42,925 nt of DNA from a virus. Below, one piece after another: positions 14,407 through 21,490 of this stretch. The DNA lies in the IMG/VR virus record IMGVR_UViG_3300036799_000151, positions 1-42,925 of that record, one strand, 5' to 3'. How positions within the stretch are numbered: the first letter of the stretch is position 1; every line of letters begins with the position of its first letter. Position numbers and translations under genes: made by a program. The notes under the pieces were generated by a model that was not told the DNA's origin, made no database searches, and saw nothing but the letters and a program-made list of their open reading frames with translations.

Positions 14407-15657
14407 TCAAGGGTGCATTTTCTCGCGGTTTTCTTCCGCGAAGGCCGGCGGCGCCGGCAACGCCTTCAGGCGCGGCTCGAGGAGATCGGCCCAGCGCTGC
14501 ATGAGGCCGCGCATGCGCGCATCGTGCCGGGCCCGGTTGTAGGCGGCCTCGACCCTGCTTTTCCCCGCTTTGTGGCCGAGCGCCTGGTCGATCAGCTGCC
14601 GATCGTCGGGATAATGCTCGTTCATGATCGTGGAGAAGCTGGCGCGCCAGCCGTGCGGGACGTGCCGGCCGGCATAGCCGGCGCGCCGGTAGAGCTCGCC
14701 GATCGCGCCCTCGCCGATCGGGAAGCCGGTCCGGCCCGGGAAGAGCCAGCCATTGGCGCCCGAAAGCGGCCAGAGCAGTCTCAGGACGTCGACGGCCTGG
14801 CGCGACAGCGGCACGACATGCCCGGCCGCGGGATCTCCCTTTCTCACCTTGGTGAGCTTCATCCGCGCCGGTGGAATGCGCCAGATCGGCGCAGGCCCGT
14901 CCAGCTCCTCGAGCTCGTGCCAGCCAGCGCCGCGGAGCGCGGCCATGCGCACCGCGGTCAGTGCCAGGAAGCGCGAGGCGAGCTTGACGATCGGCGCGCC
15001 GGGCGCCGCGGCGGCCGCCGCGAGCAGCACGCGCGCGGCGCCGATATCGGTCAGCGCCGGCTGCGGCCTGGTCAGCGGACGCGGGCCCATGCGATCGGCG
15101 ACCATCGCCGCCGGGTCCGCTTCGCAAAGCTCGTCGTGGATGCCGAGGCGGAAGATGCCGGAGATCCGCTCGCGCAGCCGCCGCGCCGTCTCGAGACAGC
15201 CGCGGCGCTCGACCGCGCGGAGCAGATCGAGCACGTCGCGCGACTTGATCGCCGCCGGCGCCTTGGCGCCGATCGCCGGGAAGACGTCGCGCTCGAGGCT
15301 GTCGAGGACGTCGGCCGCGTGCACCGGCGACCAGTGCGCGAGCTGCTCCGCATGCCAGCGCCGGCCGAGCTGCTCGAAGCTCTCGCCAGCCGAGCTCGCC
15401 GGCGACGTCGATATCGACGGATCTATATTCCGGCGCAGCTGCTCGCGCGCGCGATCGCGCAGGGCCCGCGCCTCGCCGAGCTGCAGCTCGGGCCAGGCGC
15501 CGAAGGTGAGCAGCTTCTCCTTCCGGCCGAAGCGATATTTCATCCGGAAGCAGCGCGAGCCGTTCGGCCGGACGAGGAGATAGAGCCCGCCGGCGTCGGC
15601 CAGCTTATAGGGGCGCGCGGCCGCGGCCGCGGCCTTCACGGTCGCGTTGGTCAGCAT
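14407..15657 (-). CDS. int: P4-type tyrosine integrase 2
   Basis: 416 residues. DUF4102 N-terminus ('PYKLADAGGLYLLVRPNG', 'MKYRFGRKEKLLTFGAWP'), SAM-like middle, and catalytic domain with R237 ('LTAVRMAALR'), H335 and R338 ('VPHGWRASF'), H362 ('ALGH') and Y373 ('AAYNR'). All active-site residues are visible. It points away from the tRNA-Arg gene 0.8 kb to its right, the usual type of target for P4-type integrases, so this is the better candidate for site-specific integration at tRNA-Arg. The start at 15657 fits the family. The next plus-strand gene begins only a few bases away, leaving little room for separate promoters. Confidence 0.92.
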   Translation of the reverse strand: MLTNATVKAAAAAARPYKLADAGGLYLLVRPNGSRCFRMKYRFGRKEKLLTFGAWPELQLGEARALRDRAREQLRRNIDPSISTSPASSAGESFEQLGRRWHAEQLAHWSPVHAADVLDSLERDVFPAIGAKAPAAIKSRDVLDLLRAVERRGCLETARRLRERISGIFRLGIHDELCEADPAAMVADRMGPRPLTRPQPALTDIGAARVLLAAAAAAPGAPIVKLASRFLALTAVRMAALRGAGWHELEELDGPAPIWRIPPARMKLTKVRKGDPAAGHVVPLSRQAVDVLRLLWPLSGANGWLFPGRTGFPIGEGAIGELYRRAGYAGRHVPHGWRASFSTIMNEHYPDDRQLIDQALGHKAGKSRVEAAYNRARHDARMRGLMQRWADLLEPRLKALPAPPAFAEENREKMHP

Positions 15658-15658
15658 T

Positions 15659-15853
15659 ATGGTTCTCGCGATGACGAAGAAAGTGCACGATCTCGGGTGG
15701 CTGAAGCGCGTCGATCAACCTGACGGCACTTCGGCCCTCGTCGACGCCTTCGGCAAAACAGTCGCGACCGTTCAGACGGAGCGCCTCGCCGGGCATTCCA
15801 CGGATCTCGGGCTTTGTCGGTACCGCTACACGGTCGAGGAGGCTGAGGAATGA
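15659..15853 (+). CDS. Hypothetical small protein
   Basis: 64 residues if ATG 15659 is used, or 60 from ATG 15671 ('MTKKVHDLGWLKRV'). Neither start has a clear ribosome site. The protein is probably a small beta-rich fold ('SALVDAFGKTVATVQTERL', 'LCRYRYTVEE'). It starts within bases of the divergent integrase start, so its promoter would have to lie inside the integrase 5' end. Its stop overlaps the next ATG. Confidence 0.5.
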   Translation: MVLAMTKKVHDLGWLKRVDQPDGTSALVDAFGKTVATVQTERLAGHSTDLGLCRYRYTVEEAEE

Positions 15854-16188
15854 GCGTCGTCACCGGCGTCATGCTGATCGTCGGCGCCTTGGACTGGGCC
15901 GATTCTCCGCTTCGCGAGGTTCACGATTGGGTCGGAGACAGGCGGCCTGGCGAGCAGCTACTCGACGTCTCAAACCACGCCGGGGGCAGAAAACATCCGG
16001 AGTTCGAAGCTTGGGCGGCCGGCTTCAACTATTTCGGAGAGGAGGAAGAGTTCGTCTCGTTCGTCCTGTCGCGCCAGTGGATCGCGCCGGAGAACCTCGT
16101 CCTGATCATCAGCCCACAGACAGGCGAAACGAAGGTCCACCGGCCTGGGCCGCCCTGGGCGATGAGAGATCCGCCGATCGTCGGCTGA
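15850..16188 (+). CDS. Hypothetical protein
   Basis: 112 residues, not recognised. It starts with a hydrophobic strand ('MSVVTGVMLIVGALDWADSP') and contains 'FNYFGEEEEFVSFVLS' and 'WIAPENLVLIISPQTGE', suggesting an alpha/beta fold. Coupled by ATGA to the previous gene. Lower GC than the structural genes; possibly a cargo (moron) gene beside the integration site. Confidence 0.55.
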   Translation: MSVVTGVMLIVGALDWADSPLREVHDWVGDRRPGEQLLDVSNHAGGRKHPEFEAWAAGFNYFGEEEEFVSFVLSRQWIAPENLVLIISPQTGETKVHRPGPPWAMRDPPIVG

Positions 16189-16201
16189 ATCTGTATCGCC
16201 A

Positions 16202-16228
16202 TGGTGCAAATTGGTGCAACATGGTGCG
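16202..16228. repeat. Helically phased TGGTGC repeats
   Basis: TGGTGCA occurs at 16202 and 16212, and TGGTGC again at 16222, exactly ten bases apart, so all three lie on one face of the helix. They sit in the noncoding stretch between the integrase-side genes and tRNA-Arg, where integrase arm-type or excision-factor sites would be expected. Confidence 0.55.
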
Positions 16229-16230
16229 CG

Positions 16231-16259
16231 ATCGCGGCGGAGACGTCCTCCGCCGCGAT
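16231..16259. repeat. 29-base inverted repeat
   Basis: Perfect 12-base arms (ATCGCGGCGGAG / CTCCGCCGCGAT) around ACGTC. It begins two bases after the phased repeats. It could be a terminator-like hairpin for the upstream plus genes, or a protein-binding dyad. There is no T-run downstream. Confidence 0.6.
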
Positions 16260-16355
16260 GGTTGCGCAAAATGGCGGAAAAGTGCGCTAAATTGCACATG
16301 CCGCGGCGGCCGATACCCCGAACCGTACCCCCACTTGAGGCACGCGAAATTCTAT

Positions 16356-16388
16356 GCGAAACCTTCTGCCGCACGGCGGAGGTTTCGC
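16356..16388. repeat. Inverted repeat GCGAAACCT...AGGTTTCGC
   Basis: Nine-base perfect arms with further pairing inside the loop (CCGC-ACG-GCGG). It is the third structured element in the 250-base noncoding stretch before the tRNA. Together with the neighbouring repeats it marks a complex site rather than random intergenic DNA. Confidence 0.55.
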
Positions 16389-16406
16389 ACGTTCCCTGGT
16401 GGGATG

Positions 16407-16432
16407 GAGGGTCGGCCGAAAGGTCGGCCCTC
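16407..16432 (+). terminator. GAAA-tetraloop hairpin before tRNA-Arg
   Basis: GAGGGTCGGCC-GAAA-GGTCGGCCCTC folds into an 11-pair stem with two G-U pairs, followed by CTTGCT... in place of a full T-run. It would end plus-strand transcripts ten bases before the tRNA gene. Confidence 0.5.
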
Positions 16433-16441
16433 TTGCTATGA

Positions 16442-16518
16442 GCGCCCGTAGCTCAGCCGGATAGAGCGCGAGGTTCCGAACCTCGAGGCCGCAGGTTCGA
16501 GTCCTGCCGGGCGCACCA
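16442..16518 (+). tRNA. tRNA-Arg(CCG), CCA encoded
   Basis: A 77-base cloverleaf. Acceptor GCGCCCG pairs with CGGGCGC, discriminator A then CCA. The D-stem is GCTC/GAGC. The anticodon stem CGAGG/CCTCG carries loop TTCCGAA, giving anticodon CCG (reads CGG). The T-stem GCAGG/CCTGC has loop TTCGAGT. All stems pair fully, so the gene looks functional. It could supply an Arg tRNA for a GC-rich genome, or carry the attachment site for integrase 2 at its 3' half, or both. Confidence 0.95.
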
Positions 16519-16524
16519 GGTTGA

Positions 16525-16833
16525 TCAGGCTCCCGGCCCGGACATCGGCCGCTCGAGCGCGCTGGCCCGGTAGATGGCGCGCAGCGCGCCGTCGGCGTTG
16601 GAGGAGCGCATCAGGTCGACGATCGTCGGATTGACGCCCTTGTCGCCGCCGCCGGTGACGACCTTCCAGAATTCGTCGAACGGGGCGCGGTCCTCCGCCT
16701 CGTTGCCGAGCCAGGCCAAGGCGAAGCGCAGCGCCGCGGTCGGCGCCACCGGCCCGTCCCGGCAGGCGAGATAGGCCTCCTCGAGCGCCTGGAGCGCTTT
16801 GTCCCTGAGCTGCTCGGACGAGAATCGCGCCAT
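16525..16833 (-). CDS. Hypothetical protein
   Basis: 102 residues, all helical, with no membrane segment. Segments such as 'LRDKALQALEEAYLACRDGP' and 'FDEFWKVVTGGGDKGVNPT' look conserved in style but are not assigned to a family I can name. It ends six bases from the tRNA and starts divergently from the gene at 16918, leaving an 84-base gap that may hold two promoters. Confidence 0.6.
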   Translation of the reverse strand: MARFSSEQLRDKALQALEEAYLACRDGPVAPTAALRFALAWLGNEAEDRAPFDEFWKVVTGGGDKGVNPTIVDLMRSSNADGALRAIYRASALERPMSGPGA

Positions 16834-16917
16834 GCGCGGAAAATGGAACGAAGCGCGAACGGGCGCAAGCTGCGGACCCGGCGCGCGCCGGCGGCGTTGT
16901 CCGGCGTGGAGGCGCGC

Positions 16918-17271
16918 ATGGCGACGGACGATCAGGCCCAGGGCGATTGCTGGCGATTCACCTATGGCGACGGGTGCCTGTGGCTGGAATGGGATTGCGA
17001 GGATGGCGTCCAGCGGACCCTGAAGCTCGGCGATATCGGCGACGTCCTGGGCCGCGCCGGCGCCGCGATCGCCGCGCGTCCGGACCTGCTGGGCGTCATC
17101 GGCCGCCTCTATGACCGCGAGATCAATTGCGGGCTGCAGACGATCTGGGATGTCGGCGTGAGGGTGTGGATCGGCGGCGAGCTCGGCGAGCAGAGGCCGA
17201 GCGAGACCTTCGCCGCGGACCAGGTCGGCGAGATCCCGGGCTGGCTCGAGCGCGAGGCGGCCAAAGCATGA
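16918..17271 (+). CDS. Hypothetical protein
   Basis: 117 residues. ATG 16918 is preferred over an in-frame ATG 75 bases upstream because GGAGG lies at 16908-16912. Beta-rich start ('CWRFTYGDGCLWLEWDCEDG') followed by helices. No recognised domain. It overlaps the next gene by four bases; both run opposite to the lysis genes. Confidence 0.55.
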   Translation: MATDDQAQGDCWRFTYGDGCLWLEWDCEDGVQRTLKLGDIGDVLGRAGAAIAARPDLLGVIGRLYDREINCGLQTIWDVGVRVWIGGELGEQRPSETFAADQVGEIPGWLEREAAKA

Positions 17272-17513
17272 GCGTCACCCCGGGCAAGGTCCAGGCCGCG
17301 CTGCGCGCGGAATCGCGCAAGCTCGATCGCCGCTATCGCGGCGTCCATGTCTTCGAGCCGATCCACGAGACGCCGGCAACCGCCGGCTGCAACTGGTCGG
17401 CCGGCTTCCATTGCCGCGGCAGCGATGCGCCGCTGGACGAGCTCAGGGACGCGCTGGAGCGCGTCCAGGCAAAGCTGCCGATCGTCGCCTTCAGCCGCGC
17501 TCAGCTCCGGTAG
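17268..17513 (+). CDS. Hypothetical small protein
   Basis: 81 residues, not recognised. Contains 'VHVFEPIHETPATAGCNWSA' and 'HCRGSDAPLDELRDALERVQ'. Coupled to the upstream gene by ATGA and overlapping the 3' end of the convergent endolysin gene by 13 bases. Confidence 0.5.
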   Translation: MSVTPGKVQAALRAESRKLDRRYRGVHVFEPIHETPATAGCNWSAGFHCRGSDAPLDELRDALERVQAKLPIVAFSRAQLR

Positions 17514-17938
17514 AGCGCGGCCTCCGCGGCGCGGCGCTTGACCAGGCCGGGCAGGACCCGGCCGCCGCCATGGGTCCAGCGGCCGAACTCGGCCGCGGCG
17601 CCGGCGAAGTCGCCGTCGCGATGCTTGCGCAGCAGCGTCGATTCCTCGAACGCGCCGAGGCCGAGGTTGAAGGCGAAGGAGACCATCGCGTCGAACTGGT
17701 GCTGGCTGGTGGCCGCCGAGCCGAGCAGCCGGGCGACGCCGGCGCCGAACCGAGAGACGTCCGCCTGCAGGCGCTGCTCGGCCTGGCTGAGGTTCCAGCG
17801 CAGGCCGAGCTGGATGCCGGGCCCGGTCGCGCCATAGCCGATCGTCCAGACGCCCGCCGGGCATCGATAGGCGGTCAGCACGCAGCCTTCGTAGCAGCGG
17901 ATCAGATCCGTGCAGGCCGCCGAGGGAGCGAGGCCCAT
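17501..17938 (-). CDS. Endolysin, GH24 lysozyme
   Basis: 145 residues, full length for a lambdoid/P22-type lysozyme that cleaves the glycan backbone of peptidoglycan. The catalytic block is 'CYEGCVLTAYRCPAGVWTIGYG': E17, eight residues, C26, five residues, T32. Cys replaces the usual Asp; some lysozymes of the R21 group also carry Cys here. It has no signal peptide or N-terminal anchor, so export would need the holin. It is the last gene of the minus-strand lysis cassette. Confidence 0.92.
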   Translation of the reverse strand: MGLAPSAACTDLIRCYEGCVLTAYRCPAGVWTIGYGATGPGIQLGLRWNLSQAEQRLQADVSRFGAGVARLLGSAATSQHQFDAMVSFAFNLGLGAFEESTLLRKHRDGDFAGAAAEFGRWTHGGGRVLPGLVKRRAAEAALYRS

Positions 17939-17945
17939 ACCCGCC

Positions 17946-18269
17946 TCAGGTCGCCGAGCTGACGACGGGGCCGTCGTGGGTCATTTCGCTGGGCGGCAGG
18001 AGGACCGCGCAGCTCGAATCGATCAGCAGCCGGCCCGCCTGGATCAGCGGCACCAGCGCCGCGACCTTGTTCTCGGCGACGTGCGTCGCGATCAACGCCT
18101 GGGCGATCACGTCCGCCGCGGCGCCGGCGCGGGCGGCCTCGGCGCAGAGCCTTGCGGCCTGGCTCGACGCGGGCACGTCGCTCGGCGACTGGACGGGGCC
18201 GCCCAGGCACGACCCATTATTGGCGAGCAGCAGGCAAAGCGCGGCCGCGCCGCAAAGCAGCTTCTTCAT
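17946..18269 (-). CDS. Secreted small protein of the lysis cassette
   Basis: 107 residues. A signal peptide ('MKKLLCGAAALCLLLANNGS', probable cleavage near residue 20-25) precedes a helical Ala-rich domain with four cysteines in total. The start at 18269 is favoured because AAGGAG is seven bases upstream; the ATG at 18275 is too close to it. A periplasmic role near the endolysin, such as a spanin-like or chaperone function, is inferred from position only. Confidence 0.6.
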   Translation of the reverse strand: MKKLLCGAAALCLLLANNGSCLGGPVQSPSDVPASSQAARLCAEAARAGAAADVIAQALIATHVAENKVAALVPLIQAGRLLIDSSCAVLLPPSEMTHDGPVVSSAT

Positions 18270-18298
18270 CGTCATTCTCCTTGGTTGGAATTCAGCGG

Positions 18299-18322
18299 CC
18301 CTTCGACGAGCTCAGGGCAGGC
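18299..18322. repeat. REP-like palindromic repeat, copy 1
   Basis: The 24-base motif starts CCCTTCGAC and ends CAGGGCAGGC. It is the reverse-complement partner of 23340-23363, with 19 of 24 positions identical. I recognise this as an element dispersed in Sphingomonadaceae genomes (often translated as STSSGQA). Here it lies between the 38-residue membrane gene and the secreted-protein gene. Confidence 0.65.
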
Positions 18323-18329
18323 CGGAACC

Positions 18330-18446
18330 CTATCGGTTCCGGTGGCGGCCGAGCTCGCAATGCCAATGCCGGGCCCGGGCCCAGGCGATGGCCGTGGCGA
18401 TCGCGCTCGAGCCGGTGAGCAGCGCCAGGATCAGATGCTCAGACAT
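18330..18446 (-). CDS. 38-residue membrane microprotein in lysis cassette
   Basis: ATG at 18446 overlaps the end of the holin gene. Hydrophobic segment of about 20 residues ('HLILALLTGSSAIATAIAWA') followed by a basic, His-rich tail. It could be a second holin-like or antiholin peptide. Too short for family assignment. The REP-like repeat begins eight bases after its stop. Confidence 0.5.
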   Translation of the reverse strand: MSEHLILALLTGSSAIATAIAWARARHWHCELGRHRNR

Positions 18447-18765
18447 TGTCCAGCTTCCTCGTGACGATGCGCTGCACGGCGTCGAGCCAGAAGCCGAAGC
18501 CGAGCGCGCCGCAGACCATCGCCCCGCCGACGGTCAGCGGGACGCTGAGCGACCAGTTGAGCGCGGCCGAGCCCCAGCCGATGCCGAGCGCCGGCACGGT
18601 CGCGGCCTCCCCGGCGAGGGTCCACAGCCAGCGCCGGCGCCAGGCGCGCAGCGCCTCGGCATCGGCCGGCGGCGGGTCGCTCTTCACCTGGTAGCCGAAG
18701 CGGCCCAGGATCGCGGCCAGCGCGGCCGCGCAGGCGATCAGGAAGGTCGGGAGAAGATCGCGCAT
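18439..18765 (-). CDS. Putative holin (three transmembrane helices)
   Basis: 108 residues with hydrophobic segments at about 6-22, 50-70 and 75-95, a charged linker (27-48, 'SDPPPADAEALRAWRRRW') and a basic C-terminus. Topology and size fit a class I-like phage holin that permeabilises the inner membrane for the endolysin. It is transcribed upstream of the two small lysis-region genes and the endolysin. Family not assigned by sequence, so the call rests on topology and context. Confidence 0.65.
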   Translation of the reverse strand: MRDLLPTFLIACAAALAAILGRFGYQVKSDPPPADAEALRAWRRRWLWTLAGEAATVPALGIGWGSAALNWSLSVPLTVGGAMVCGALGFGFWLDAVQRIVTRKLDNV

Positions 18766-18835
18766 TGATGACCTTTGCGGCGTTCGCCGGAATTCGCGTT
18801 GATGGGCGAGCGCCCGGCCGGCCAGGCGGCCTGGA

Positions 18836-20458
18836 TCACGGCAGCGCCTTCTCGACCGTGATGTTGACCGCGCCGGAGGCGAGGTCGATCGTGCCCGAGG
18901 TCCCGTTCACGAATAGAATGGAAATCACGCCTGCCGACGAAACCCAGGCGGACAGCTCGATGCCCTGCAGATCGAAGGAATAGGCGCATTGGACGGTGTC
19001 GCCGAGTGCAACGCCGGTCATCGAGACGGTGGTGGTGGCGCGGGCGCCGGCGGCAAGGCTCGGCGGATCGTAACCCAGGATGCGCTTCAGCCTGAGCGAG
19101 GTGTACTGCCATTCGCCCCAGACATCGCCCACGCCGGGCTTTGCGCACCGCACCGCGTGAATCGGATAATCCACCCCATATTGGCGCAGCTCCTGCTGCG
19201 GGTTGTTCGAATAGGGTGGTTTGTCGGTGTAGACGTAGCCGTCGAAGGGCCAGCCATCGGAGGCGTTCGCGAGGAAGCAGGACCGGCCGGTGCGATAGGC
19301 GGACGGGACCACCGAAGCAGCTCGGGGCCGGGCCGTGTACCAGAGCCGGTCGCCGATGATGCCCGGGGGCACGAGCATATCGAGCAGCTGCTCGGCGAGG
19401 ATGGCGGTGGCGGGCGGCTGCGTGTGCAGGCCGAGGACGTCGAGCATCGTCCCCTCGCTGTCGGTGCCCGCATAGCGATCGACGTTGCTGTCGGGATAGA
19501 GCGCCATCTTGTCGAGCACGGCGCAGCGATATTTGCGCGCCACCTTCAGCACGCGGTTGCGCGCCTCCATGTTCCAAACCTGGTCCTGCTTGCGCCCGTT
19601 CGCTTCGACGGTGTTCCCCGCGATCGGCGTGCCCGTGAACATCACGATCGAGCAGCTGCCTACCGGATAGACCGACCTGAGGCTTGCGATCGCTGCATCC
19701 AGATCGGCCTCGAAGTCGTCGATCGTCAAGCCCTCGGCGGGATCGTTGGTGGCGGCGTATTCGAAGAGGATGCAGTCGTGGCCCGCGCCCTTGACGTCAT
19801 CGATGTTCTTGCCGGACGGGTTCAGGCCGTTGAGGAAATCACGGACCGTGGAGCCGCCGGCGCCGTACTGGGTGAACGTGAGCTCCGGCAGGTCCTCCAA
19901 TACCCCCTGCAGATAGAGCCCGACGCCGCCGGCCTCGTTGCTGTCGCCGACGCCGGCGATGGAGACCGCTTCCGCGGAATAGAGCTTACGATGGAATTGA
20001 TAGAGATATTCGAGGCCGTAGTGCGGGAAGGTCCGCGGGAGATTCTGGACCATCTCATTGTCGGCGTCGGCGTCCTCGTAACGGATGGGCGCCGTGCCGA
20101 CGAAGGTCGCGCCGTGGTCGTCGATCGGACCGGAGCTGCCCAGGTCGACTTCCTTGTCGGCCGGGATGACACCGCCCGGGCCGGCCGCAGCGGCGAGCGC
20201 TTCCAATGCCGCCGCGTCGAGACCTGCGGCCGTCCGCAGGAGAACGCCGTCGACGAGGTCCACGCCATCGGACGCGGCCAGGTCCGTTCTCAGATCGGGG
20301 TCGTTGCCGGTGCCGGATGCCCACTGGAGGTCTCCGCCGACGCCGGCCACCAGGAACTTGCCGGCGTTGCCGGCGGTGGAAGGAATCGGAAGGCCGTTGT
20401 CGCCGCCGAGCGTGACGGTGATCGTCTCGCCGCCGACTTCGATGATCGCGTCGCTCAC
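18836..20458 (-). CDS. Tail fibre/spike with SGNH (GDSL) esterase domain
   Basis: 540 residues from GTG 20458, which overlaps the upstream stop. The N-terminal 130 residues are tail-fibre-like ('LRTDLAASDGVDLVDG'). An SGNH hydrolase follows: block I 'GVGDSNEAG' with nucleophile S173, block II Gly in 'YGAGGSTVRDF', block III 'AATND' (N238), and a D340/H345 pair ('LDVLGLH'). The last ~120 residues are a beta-rich C-terminal domain. It probably deacylates host surface polysaccharide during adsorption. Long antisense frames opposite it are shadows. Confidence 0.8.
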   Translation of the reverse strand: MSDAIIEVGGETITVTLGGDNGLPIPSTAGNAGKFLVAGVGGDLQWASGTGNDPDLRTDLAASDGVDLVDGVLLRTAAGLDAAALEALAAAAGPGGVIPADKEVDLGSSGPIDDHGATFVGTAPIRYEDADADNEMVQNLPRTFPHYGLEYLYQFHRKLYSAEAVSIAGVGDSNEAGGVGLYLQGVLEDLPELTFTQYGAGGSTVRDFLNGLNPSGKNIDDVKGAGHDCILFEYAATNDPAEGLTIDDFEADLDAAIASLRSVYPVGSCSIVMFTGTPIAGNTVEANGRKQDQVWNMEARNRVLKVARKYRCAVLDKMALYPDSNVDRYAGTDSEGTMLDVLGLHTQPPATAILAEQLLDMLVPPGIIGDRLWYTARPRAASVVPSAYRTGRSCFLANASDGWPFDGYVYTDKPPYSNNPQQELRQYGVDYPIHAVRCAKPGVGDVWGEWQYTSLRLKRILGYDPPSLAAGARATTTVSMTGVALGDTVQCAYSFDLQGIELSAWVSSAGVISILFVNGTSGTIDLASGAVNITVEKALP

Positions 20459-20847
20459 TGGGTCACTCCCGCGCGGACCGTGAAGGTGCCGAAGAGGTAC
20501 TTTTGCTTCACGCCGCCCGAGGGGGTGATGTGCATGTCCCACCAGAGCGCGAGGTCGGCGCCGGCCGGGGCGCCGAGCGGCATCGCCTCCATCGTCGCCT
20601 CGTTGATCCGCACGTAGACGACGCTGGTCAGCACGCCGTCGACGGTGCCGGCGCTGAGCAGCCGGAGCCCCTCGGTGTTGGCCGTGGCCACCGTGGCGAG
20701 ATCGGCGCGCACGGTGCCGCCATCCTTGCGGTCGCGAACCTGCGCCTTCATCACCGCGCCGGTCAGGTCGATGCCCCTGAAGGTCAGCGTCGCGACGAAC
20801 GGCGTCTGTCGGTCACCCGCCAGCGGCAGGTTGCCGGGTCTGTTCAT
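20455..20847 (-). CDS. Tail-associated hypothetical protein
   Basis: 130 residues, beta-rich ('FVATLTFRGIDLTGAVMKAQ', 'YLFGTFTVRAGVTQ'), no signal peptide. It lies between the tail tip genes and the SGNH fibre, overlapping the latter by four bases. Probably a baseplate or fibre-attachment component; no motif assigned. Confidence 0.65.
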   Translation of the reverse strand: MNRPGNLPLAGDRQTPFVATLTFRGIDLTGAVMKAQVRDRKDGGTVRADLATVATANTEGLRLLSAGTVDGVLTSVVYVRINEATMEAMPLGAPAGADLALWWDMHITPSGGVKQKYLFGTFTVRAGVTQ

Positions 20848-20865
20848 GCACTTCTCCGGGAAGGG

Positions 20866-21480
20866 TCAGAGGTCTTCGACGAATTCGAGATCGTATTGGG
20901 CGAGGCCGCCGACCTCGGTCAGGTTGCCGCCGGCATCGTCCGAGGTGAGGCGGAACCAGCCGGCGCCGGTGCCGAGCGTCGCGGCATCCGTCGCGATGTC
21001 CGCGGCGAGCGGCGGCGTGAAGGTGACGCTGGCATGGCCGCTGCCGTCGGCATCGGCGCCGATCGTGATGATGTGTGGCCGCCCGTCGCCGCCCAGATAG
21101 TCGCCGGGATAGAGCCGGTCGCCGGGAGAGAGGCCGGTGACCGTCATCGAGGTCGCCGCGGCCGACGCCGCGCTGTTGCCGAGCAGCGAGGGCACGCTCG
21201 GCCCGCGCAGCGCGGTCCGCCGGAAATCGTAGATCGCCACCCGGTTGGCGCCGCCGGCGAGCTGGGCGACGATGGCGTCGAGCCTGGGCCCGTAAGCGCC
21301 TTGGGCCTCGATCCCGTCATAGCCGCCGCGGAACACCATTTTGCAGATCCAGCGCGGCGCGGAGAGGCCGTAGATCTTGGTCTGTCGCGTGAACGGGCTT
21401 TCGCTCCGCACGACGTGCGGCTGCAGGTAGAAGAGCTGCTGGTACGGGACCAGGTCGTCGGGCCAGGTGAAATCGGTCAT
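20866..21480 (-). CDS. Tail protein, hypothetical
   Basis: 204 residues from ATG 21480. Contains 'TDFTWPDDLVPYQQLFYLQP' and an Ig-like stretch ('SMTVTGLSPGDRLYPGDYLG'), consistent with a tail tip accessory or fibre-connector protein. Lies ten bases downstream of the tail tip gene in transcription order. Not assigned to a family. Confidence 0.65.
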   Translation of the reverse strand: MTDFTWPDDLVPYQQLFYLQPHVVRSESPFTRQTKIYGLSAPRWICKMVFRGGYDGIEAQGAYGPRLDAIVAQLAGGANRVAIYDFRRTALRGPSVPSLLGNSAASAAATSMTVTGLSPGDRLYPGDYLGGDGRPHIITIGADADGSGHASVTFTPPLAADIATDAATLGTGAGWFRLTSDDAGGNLTEVGGLAQYDLEFVEDL

Positions 21481-21490
21481 GGCGCGGACC

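Noticed and set aside
16442-16518. tRNA gene as a decayed pseudo-tRNA or attP fragment
   Set aside because: All four stems pair and CCA is encoded, so it is a complete tRNA-Arg(CCG).
18989-20617. A 542-codon plus-strand frame opposite the SGNH tail gene
   Set aside because: The minus strand carries the SGNH motif blocks. The plus frame has no recognisable domain and no supporting ribosome site.
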